DNA from: Rhipicephalus microplus
Lineage: Eukaryota; Arthropoda; Arachnida; Ixodida; Ixodidae
Length of the DNA stretch: 64,000 nucleotides
Assembly: GCF_043290135.1 (NCBI RefSeq)
Contig: NC_134707.1
Location: forward strand, 143,345,319 to 143,409,318
Reading direction: 5' to 3'
Part shown: in pieces, positions 54,798 to 64,000 of the stretch
Position numbering within the stretch: the stretch's first letter is position 1
Layout: each line of letters starts with the position of its first letter
Notes under the pieces: model-generated
Database searches by the model: none
Told to the model about the DNA's origin: nothing
The model's input: only the letters and a program-made list of their open reading frames with translations
Translations under genes and position numbers: made by a program

Positions 54798-57700
54798 TCA
54801 ACTTGAAACTCCACAACTAGATACTCCACAACTACAAACTCCACAACTAGAAACTCCACAACCTGAAACTCCGCAACCAGAAACTCCGCAACTAAAAACT
54901 CCACAACTAGAAACTCCACAAGTAGAAACTCCACAACTAGAAACTCCACAACTAGAAACTTCGCAACTAGAAACTCCACAACTAGACACTCAACAACTAG
55001 AAACTCCACACCTATAAATTCCACAACTTGAAACTCCACAACTAAAACTCCACAACTAGAAACTCCCCAACTAGAAACTCCACAACTAGAAACTCTGCAA
55101 CTAGAAACTCCGCAACTAGAAACTCTGCAACTAGAAACTTTGCAACTAGAAACTCCACAGCTAGAAACCCCAACACTATAAACTTCACAACTAGAAACTC
55201 AACAACTAGAAACTCCCCAACTAGAAACTCCACAACTAGAATCTCTGCAACTAGAAACTCCGCAACTAGAAACACTGCAACTAGAAACTCCGCAACTAGA
55301 AACTCCACAGCTAGAAACCGCACAACTAGAAACTTCACAACTAGCAACTCAATTACCAGAGACTGCACAACTAGAGACTCCGCAACTAGAAACTCCACAG
55401 CTAGTAACTCCGCAACTAGAAACTCCACAATTTGAAACTCCGCCACTAGAATCTCCACAACTAGAAAACTCCGCAACTAGAAACTCTGCCACTAGAACTC
55501 CGCAACTAGAAACTCCACAGCTAGAAACTCCACAACTTGAAACACCACAACTAGATACTCCACAACTACAGATTCCACAACTAGAAACTCCACAACTAGA
55601 AACTCCGCAACAAGAAACTCAACAGCTAGAAACTCCAACACTTGAGACTTCGCAACAAGAAACTCGGCAACTAGAATCTCCACAACTAGAAACTCTGCAA
55701 CTAGAAACTCCGCAACTACAAACTCCGCAACTAGAAACTCCACAGCTAGAAACTCCACAACTTGAGACTTCGCAAATAGAAACTCGTCAACTAGAAACTC
55801 AACAACTACAAACTCCACAGCTAGAAACTCCACAACTAGAAACTCCACAACTTGAGAGTTCGCAACTAGATACTCCACAACTAGAAACTCCACAACTAGA
55901 GACTCCACAACTAGAAACTCCACCACTAGAAACTCCACAACTACAAACCTCACAACTAGAAACTCCACAACTAGAAACTGCGCAACTTGAAAGTCCACAG
56001 CCAGAAACTCTACAACTAGAAAAACCACATCTAGAAACCCTGCAACAACAAACTCTGCAACTAGAAACTCCACAACTAGAATTTCCACAGCTAGAGACTC
56101 AACAACTAGAGACTCTTCAACTAAAAGCTTCACAACTAGACACTCCACAACTAGAAGTTCTGCAACTAGAAACCCGACAACTAGAAACTCAACAACTACA
56201 AACTCCACACGTATAAATTCCACAACTTGAAACGCCTCAACTAAAACTCCACAACTAGAAACTCCACAACTAGAAACTCTGCAGCTAAAAACTCCGCAAC
56301 TAGAAACTCTGCAAATAGAAACTCCGCAACTAGAAACTCCACAGCTAGAAACCCCTCAACTATAAACTTCACAACTAGAAACTCAACAACTAGAGACTGC
56401 ACAACTAGAGACTCCGCAACTAGAAACTCCGCAGCTAGAAACTCCGCAACTAGAAACTCCACAACTTGAAACTCTGCAAATCGAAACTCTGCAACTAGAA
56501 AATCCACAACTATAAACTAAAGTAGAAACTCCCCAACTGGAAACTCCGCAACTAGAAACTCCGCAACTAGAAAATCTACAACTAGAAACTTCAAAACTAG
56601 AAACTTCCCAACAAGAAACTCCACAACTAGAGACTGCACAACTAGAGACTTTGCATTTAGAAACTCCTCAGATAGAAACTACACAACTAGAAACTCCTCG
56701 ACTAGAGATTCCATAAGTAGAAACTACACAGCTAGAATTTCCACAACTAGAAACCCCACAGCTAGAAACTCCACAACTAGGAACGCTGCAAATAGAAAAT
56801 CTACAACTAGAAACTCGAAAACTAAAATCTCGAACTAGAAACTCTATTTCACAACTAGAAACTCCACAAATAGGAACTCCAAAATTGAGACTCCACAACT
56901 AGAAACTACACAGATTGAAGTTCCACAACTAGAAACTACACAGATTGAAGTTCCACATCTAGAAACTCCACAACTGAAAACTCCGCAACTAGAAACTCTG
57001 CAACTAGAAACTTTAAAGCTAGAAACTCCACAACTTGAGACTTCGCAAATAGAAACTCGTCAACTGAAAACTCAACCACTAGCAACTCCACAGCTAGAAA
57101 CTCCACAACTAGAAACTCCACAACTTGAAACCCAACAAATAGATACTCCACAACTACAGACTCCACAACTTGAAACACCATCACTAGATACTCCACAACT
57201 ACAAACTCCGCAACTAGAAACTCCACAACTAGAAACTCCGCAACTAGAAACTCCCCACTAGAAACTCCGCAACTAGAATCTCTGCAACTAGAAACTCCGC
57301 AAGTAGAAACTCTGCAACTAGAAACTCCGCAACTAGAAACTCCACAGCTAGAAACCCCACAACTATAAACTTCAAAACTAGCAACTCAACAACTAGAGAC
57401 TGCACAACTAGAGACTCCGCCACTAGAAACTCCACAGCTAGTAACTCCGCAACTAGAAACTCCACAACTTGAAACTCCGCCACTAGAAGCTTCACAACTA
57501 GAAAACTCCGCAACTACAAACTCTGTAACTAGAAACTCCGCAACTAGAAACTGCACAGCTAGAAACTCCACAACTTGAAACACCACAACTAGATACTCCA
57601 CAACTACAAATTCCACAACTAGAAACTCAACAACTACAAACTCCACACCTATAAATTTCTCAACTTGAAACTCCACAACTAAAACTCCACAACTAGAAAC

Positions 57701-59547
57701 TCCACAACTAGAAACTCCACAACTAGAAACTCCGCAACTAGAAACTCCACAACTAGAAACCCCTCAACTATAAACTTCACAACTAGAAACTGAACAAATA
57801 GAGACTGCACAACTAGAGACTCCGCAACTAGAAACTCCGCAGCAAGCAACTCCGCAACTGGAAACTCCGCAACTTGAAACTCTGCAACTAGAAACTTTAC
57901 AGCTAGAAACTCCACAACTTGAGACTTCGCAAATAGAAACTCGTCAACTGGAAACTCAACCACTAGAAACTCCACAGCTAGAAACTCCACAACTAGAAAC
58001 TCCACAATTTGAAACCCAACAAATAGATACTCCACAACTACAGACTCCACAACTTGAAACACCACAACTAGATACTCCACAACTACAAATTCCGCAACTA
58101 GAAACTCCACAACTAGAAACTCCACAACTAGAATCTCTGCAACTAGGAACTCCGCAACTAGAAACTGCACAGCTAGAAACCCCACAACTATGAACTTCAC
58201 AACTAGCAACTCAACAACTAGAGACTGCTCAACTAGAGACTTCGCAACTAGAAACTCCACAGCTAGTAGCTCCGCAACTAGAAACTCCACAACTTGAAAC
58301 TCCGCCACTAGAAGCTCCACAACTAGAAAACTCCGCAACTAGAAACTCCGCAACTAGAAACTCCCCACTAGAAACTCCACAACTAGAATCTCTGCAACTA
58401 GAAACTCCGCAAGTAAAAACTCTGCAACTAGAAACTCCGCAACTAGAAACTCCACAGCTAGAAACCCCACAACTATAAACTTCAAAACTAGCAACTCAAC
58501 AACTAGAGACTGCACAACTAGAGACTCCGCCACTAGAAACTCCACAGCTAGTAACTCCGCAACTAGAAACTCCACAACTTGAAACTCCGCCACTAGAAGC
58601 TCCACAACTAGAAAACTCCGCAACTACAAACTCTGTAACTAGAAACTCCGCAACTAGAAACTGCACAGCTAGAAACTCCACAACTTGAAACACCACAAAT
58701 AGATACTCCACAACTACAAATTCCACATATAGAAACTCAACAACTACAAACTCCACACCTATAAATTTCTCAACTTGAAACTCCACAACTAAAACTCCGC
58801 AACTAGAAACTCCACAACTAGAAACTCCACAACTAGAAACTCCGCAACTAGAAACTCCCCAACTAGAAACTCCACAACTAGAAACTCTGCAGCCAGAAAC
58901 TCCGCAACTACAAACTCTGCAAATAGAAACTCCGCAACTAGAATTTCCACAGCTAGAAACCCCTCAACTATAAACTTCACAACTAGAAACTGAACAAATA
59001 GAGACTGCACAACTAGAGACTCCGCAACTAGAAACTCCGCAGCTAGAAACCCGACCACTAGAAACTACACAAACAGAAACTCCAAACCTATAAATTCCAC
59101 AACTTGAGACTCCACAGCTAGAAACTCCACAACTACAAATTCAAAATTGGAAACTCCACAGCTAGAAAGTCCACAACTAGAAACTCTGCAACTAGAAACT
59201 CCGCAACTAGAAACTCCACAGCTAGAAAATCCACCACTAGAAACTCCACAACTAGCAACTCCACAACTACAGACTCCGCAACTAGAAAACTCCGCAACTA
59301 GAAAACTCCGCAACTAGAAACTCCCAACTAGACACTCCGCAACTAGGAACTCTACAACTTCAAAATCCACAACTAGAAACTCCACAACTGGAAACTCCGC
59401 AACTAGAAACTCCACAGCTAGAAACTCCACAACTTGAGACTTCGCGACTAGAAACTCAGCAACTAGAAACTCAACAACTAAAACTCCACCACTAGAAACT
59501 CCACAACTAGGAACTCTACAACTTCAAAATCCACAACTAAAAACTTT
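54798..59547 (+). repeat. Right-hand HOR family, unit 2 (4,750 bp)
   Basis: Landmarks at 55042, 55492, 56241, 56668, 56936 and 57244 all recur exactly 4,750 bp later. Compared with unit 1 it holds an extra stretch of about 1.1 kb: the module at 57244-57670 occurs again at 58354-58785 (offset 1,110 bp). The second occurrence resembles 53603-54035 more closely than 57244-57670, which points to exchange between units rather than simple local duplication. Confidence 0.86.
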
Positions 59548-62500
59548 TCAACTTGAAACTCCACAACTAGATACTCCACAACTACAAACTCCACAACTAG
59601 AAACTCCACAACCTGAAACTCCGCAACCAGAAACTCCGCAACTAAAAACTCCACAACTAGAAACTCCACAAGTAGAAACTCCACAACTAGAAACTCCACA
59701 ACTAGAAACTTCGCAACTAGAAACTCCACAACTAGACACTCAACAACTAGAAACTCCACACCTATAAATTCCACAACTTGAAACTCCACAACTAAAACTC
59801 CACAACTAGAAACTCCCCAACTAGAAACTCCACAACTAGAAACTCTGCAACTAGAAACTCCGCAACTAGAAACTCTGCAACTAGAAACTTTGCAACTAGA
59901 AACTCCACAGCTAGAAACCCCAACACTATAAACTTCACAACTAGAAACTCAACAACTAGAAACTCCCCAACTAGAAACTCCACAACTAGAATCTCTGCAA
60001 CTAGAAACTCCGCAACTAGAAACACTGCAACTAGAAACTCCGCAACTAGAAACTCCACAGCTAGAAACCGCACAACTAGAAACTTCACAACTAGCAACTC
60101 AATTACCAGAGACTGCACAACTAGAGACTCCGCAACTAGAAACTCCACAGCTAGTAACTCCGCAACTAGAAACTCCACAACTTGAAACTCCGCCACTAGA
60201 ATCTCCACAACTAGAAAACTCCGCAACTAGAAACTCTGCCACTAGAACTCCGCAACTAGAAACTCCACAGCTAGAAACTCCACAACTTGAAACACCACAA
60301 CTAGATACTCCACAACTACAGATTCCACAACTAGAAACTCCACAACTAGAAACTCCGCAACAAGAAACTCAACAGCTAGAAACTCCAACACTTGAGACTT
60401 CGCAACAAGAAACTCGGCAACTAGAATCTCCACAACTAGAAACTCTGCAACTAGAAACTCCGCAACTACAAACTCCGCAACTAGAAACTCCACAGCTAGA
60501 AACTCCACAACTTGAGACTTCGCAAATAGAAACTCGTCAACTAGAAACTCAACAACTACAAACTCCACAGCTAGAAACTCCACAACTAGAAACTCCACAA
60601 CTTGAGAGTTCGCAACTAGATACTCCACAACTAGAAACTCCACAACTAGAGACTCCACAACTAGAAACTCCACCACTAGAAACTCCACAACTACAAACCT
60701 CACAACTAGAAACTCCACAACTAGAAACTGCGCAACTGGAAACTCCACAGCCAGAAACTCTACAACTAGAAAAACCACATCTAGAAACCCTGCAACAACA
60801 AACTCTGCAACTAGAAACTCCACAACTAGAATTTCCACAGCTAGAGACTCAACAACTAGAGACTCTTCAACTAAAAGCTTCACAACTAGACACTCCACAA
60901 CTAGAAGTTCTGCAACTAGAAACCCGACAACTAGAAACTCAACAACTACAAACTCCACACGTATAAATTCCACAACTTGAAACGCCTCAACTAAAACTCC
61001 ACAACTAGAAACTCCACAACTAGAAACTCTGCAGCTAAAAACTCCGCAACTAGAAACTCTGCAAATAGAAACTCCGCAACTAGAAACTCCACAGCTAGAA
61101 ACCCCTCAACTATAAACTTCACAACTAGAAACTCAACAACTAGAGACTGCACAACTAGAGACTCCGCAACTAGAAACTCCGCAGCTAGAAACTCCGCAAC
61201 TAGAAACTCCACAACTTGAAACTCTGCAAATCGAAACTCTGCAACTAGAAAATCCACAACTATAATCTAAAGTAGAAACTCCCCAACTGGAAACTCCGCA
61301 ACTAGAAACTCCGCAACTAGAAAATCTACAACTAGAAACTTCAAAACTAGAAACTTCCCAACAAGAAACTCCACAACTAGAGACTGCACAACTAGAGACT
61401 TTGCATTTAGAAACTCCTCAGATAGAAACTACACAACTAGAAACTCCTCGACTAGAGATTCCATAAGTAGAAACTACACAGCTAGAATTTCCACAACTAG
61501 AAACCCCACAGCTAGAAACTCCACAACTAGGAACGCTGCAAATAGAAAATCTACAACTAGAAACTCGAAAACTAAAATCTCGAACTAGAAACTCTACTTC
61601 ACAACTAGAAACTCCACAAATAGGAACTCCAAAATTGAGACTCCACAACTAGAAACTACACAGATTGAAGTTCCACAACTAGAAACTACACAGATTGAAG
61701 TTCCACATCTAGAAACTCCCCAACTGAAAACTCCGCAACTAGAAACTCTGCAACTAGAAACTTTAAAGCTAGAAACTCCACAACTTGAGACTTCGCAAAT
61801 AGAAACTCGTCAACTGAAAACTCAACCACTAGCAACTCCACAGCTAGAAACTCCACAACTAGAAACTCCACAACTTGAAACCCAACAAATAGATACTCCA
61901 CAACTACAGACTCCACAACTTGAAACACCATCACTAGATACTCCACAACTACAAACTCCGCAACTAGAAACTCCACAACTAGAAACTCCGCAACTAGAAA
62001 CTCCCCACTAGAAACTCCGCAACTAGAATCTCTGCAACTAGAAACTCCGCAAGTAGAAACTCTGCAACTAGAAACTCCGCAACTAGAAACTCCACAGCTA
62101 GAAACCCCACAACTATAAACTTCAAAACTAGCAACTCAACAACTAGAGACTGCACAACTAGAGACTCCGCCACTAGAAACTCCACAGCTAGTAACTCCGC
62201 AACTAGAAACTCCACAACTTGAAACTCCGCCACTAGAAGCTTCACAACTAGAAAACTCCGCAACTACAAACTCTGTAACTAGAAACTCCGCAACTAGAAA
62301 CTGCACAGCTAGAAACTCCACAACTTGAAACACCACAACTAGATACTCCACAACTACAAATTCCACAACTAGAAACTCAACAACTACAAACTCCACACCT
62401 ATAAATTTCTCAACTTGAAACTCCACAACTAGAAACTCCGCAGCTAAAAACTCCGCAACTAGAAACTCTGCAAATAGAAACTCCGCAACTAGAAACTCCA

Positions 62501-63606
62501 CAGCTAGAAACCCCTCAACTATAAACTTCACAACTAGAAACTCAACAACTAGAGACTGCACAACTAGAGACTCCGCAACTAGAAACTCCGCAGCTAGAAA
62601 CTCCGCAACTAGAAACTCCACAACTTGAAACTCTGCAAATCGAAACTCTGCAACTAGAAAATCCACAACTATAAACTAAAGTAGAAACTCCCCAACTGGA
62701 AACTCCGCAACTAGAAACTCCGCAACTAGAAAATCTACAACTAGAAACTTCAAAACTAGAAACTTCCCAACAAGAAACTCCACAACTAGAGACTGCACAA
62801 CTAGAGACTTTGCATTTAGAAACTCCTCAGATAGAAACTACACAACTAGAAACTCCTCGACTAGAGATTCCATAAGTAGAAACTCCACAGCTAGAATTTC
62901 CACAACTAGAAACCCCACAGCTAGAAACTCCACAACTAGGAACGCTGCAGCCAGAAACTCCGCAACTACAAACTCTGCAAATAGAAACTCCGCAACTAGA
63001 ATTTCCACAACTAGAAACCCCTCAACTATAAACTTCACAACTAGAAACTGAACAAATAGAGACTGCACAACTAGAGACTCCGCAACTAGAAACTCCGCAG
63101 CTAGAAACCCGACCACTAGAAACTACACAAACAGAAACTCCACACCTATAAATTCCACAACTTGAAACTCCACAGCTAGAAACTCCACAACTACAAATTC
63201 AAAATTGGAAACTCCACAGCTAGAAAGTCCACAACTAGAAACTCTGCAACTAGAAACTCCGCAACTAGAAACTCCACAGCTAGAAAATCCACCACTAGAA
63301 ACTCCACAACTAGCAACTCCACAACTACAGACTCCGCAACTAGAAAACTCCGCAACTAGAAAACTCCGCAACTAGAAACTCCCAACTAGACACTCCGCAA
63401 CTAGGAACTCTACAACTTCAAAATCCACAACTAGAAACTCCACAACTGGAAACTCCGCAACTAGAAACTCCAAAGCTAGAAACTCCACAACTTGAGACTT
63501 CGCGACTAGAAACTCAGCAACTAGAAACTCAACAACTAGAAACTCCACCACTAGAAACTCCACAACTAGGAACTCTACAACTTCAAAATCCACAACTCAA
63601 AACTTT
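59548..63606 (+). repeat. Right-hand HOR family, unit 3 (4,059 bp, rearranged)
   Basis: It follows unit 2 at a 4,750-bp offset up to about 62425. It then jumps back, so 62430-62945 repeats 61020-61537 at an offset of 1,409 bp. Near 62948 it switches again to the module seen at 58898. The net effect is a unit 691 bp shorter than unit 2. No gene is present. Confidence 0.83.
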
Positions 63607-64000
63607 TCAACTTGAAACTCCACAACTAGATACTCCACAACTACAAACTCCACAACTAGAAACTCCACAACCTGAAACTCCGCAACCAGAAACTCCGCAA
63701 CTAAAAACTCCACAACTAGAAACTCCACAAGTAGAAACTCCACAACTAGAAACTCCACAACTAGAAACTTCGCAACTAGAAACTCCACAACTAGACACTC
63801 AACAACTAGAAACTCCACACCTATAAATTCCACAACTTGAAACTCCACAACTAAAACTCCACAACTAGAAACTCCCCAACTAGAAACTCCACAACTAGAA
63901 ACTCTGCAACTAGAAACTCCGCAACTAGAAACTCTGCAACTAGAAACTTTGCAACTAGAAACTCCACAGCTAGAAACCCCAACACTATAAACTTCACAAC
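63607..64000 (+). repeat. Right-hand HOR family, partial unit 4
   Basis: This is the beginning of a further unit, matching 59548 onward and 54798 onward. It is cut by the end of the window, showing that the array continues to the right. Confidence 0.85.

Larger units (their letters stand above)
1..64000 (+). repeat. 15-bp satellite array filling the whole window
   Basis: Every line of the window can be read as head-to-tail copies of a 15-bp unit, CTAGAAACTCCACAA, with point variants. Common variants are CCGCAA or CTGCAA for CCACAA, CAGCTAGA for CAACTAGA, CTTGAAAC, CTATAAAC, CTACAAAT and CTAGATAC. All copies have the same orientation; I saw no inverted segment and no unique spacer. A minority of units are 12, 14 or 16 bp long, which moves the phase. 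The consensus holds 7 A, 5 C, 2 T and 1 G, so the + strand is strongly A/C-rich. The scale, lack of genes and hierarchical higher-order structure fit eukaryotic satellite DNA. No known satellite family is recognised, and the array continues beyond both ends. Confidence 0.98.

Noticed and set aside
1..64000. CRISPR array
   Set aside because: There are no unique spacers between repeats; the 15-bp units are contiguous and too short, and there are no cas genes.
1..64000. Telomeric repeat or rDNA spacer
   Set aside because: The monomer does not resemble TTAGGG-, TTTAGGG- or TTAGG-type telomere repeats, and no rRNA sequence is present.
1..64000. CENP-B box (NTTCGNNNNANNCGGGN)
   Set aside because: The TTCG-bearing monomers (CTTCGCAACTAGAAACTCGG) lack A at the required place and lack the CGGG at the right distance, so no match was found by eye.
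1..64000. Heat-shock element, because each monomer contains AGAAA
   Set aside because: Heat-shock elements need alternating or closely spaced GAA/TTC units (5- or 10-bp steps). Here GAA recurs in one orientation every 15 bp.
1..64000. RUNX-type sites from TTGTGG on the - strand
   Set aside because: The core continues as TGTGGA rather than TGTGGT/C. A hit in every monomer would reflect repetition, not regulation.
1..64000. Transposon or retroelement remnants as the source of the large repeats
   Set aside because: No terminal inverted or long terminal repeats, target-site duplications or coding remnants were seen. Block edges lie inside 15-bp monomers, as expected from unequal exchange.

Overview
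The whole 64 kb window is one uninterrupted array of satellite/minisatellite DNA. The unit is about 15 bp, consensus CTAGAAACTCCACAA on the + strand, so roughly 4,270 monomers fit in the window (64,000/15). All monomers I read run in the same direction. I see no unique gene, RNA gene, transposon, CRISPR array or non-repetitive spacer. Because 15 is a multiple of 3, four of the six frames of the consensus have no stop (+ strand LETPQ and RNSTT; - strand VEFLV and CGVSS). This produces dozens of low-complexity open frames of 60-390 codons that are by-products of the repeat. They end wherever a 12-, 14- or 16-bp monomer shifts the phase or a variant monomer brings in a stop.

The organism is most likely a eukaryote, from a constitutive heterochromatin, centromeric, pericentromeric or subtelomeric block. 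The reasons are array size, nested higher-order repeats (HORs), absence of genes, and a CTAG tetranucleotide (rare in many bacterial genomes) in most monomers. The sequence does not let me name a taxon.

Layout. (1) 1-8186 is diverged array belonging to an older HOR of about 6.3-6.8 kb. (2) 8187-14974 is a near-perfect tandem duplication of a 3,394-bp block. (3) 14975-22329 is more of the old HOR; 14964-16581 matches 4768-6385 at a shift of 10,196 bp. (4) 22330-29610 is about two and a third copies of a HOR of about 3.1 kb. (5) 29611-46670 is four highly homogenised HOR copies of 4,235, 4,235, 4,295 and 4,295 bp, each made of two related sub-blocks of about 1.9 and 2.3 kb. (6) 46671-50200 is a transition zone with a 1,356-bp local duplication. 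(7) 50200-64000 is a third HOR family (spacings 3,612, 4,750 and 4,059 bp) that resembles the start of the window. The array runs off both ends.

The main biological content is the record of array evolution. A young homogenised core lies between older diverged HORs, most length changes between related copies are whole numbers of 15-bp monomers, and some HOR copies share marker variants such as a GGTACC site. The most frequent monomer variants (CCG, CTG and CCA at one site) look like decay of a methylated CpG.
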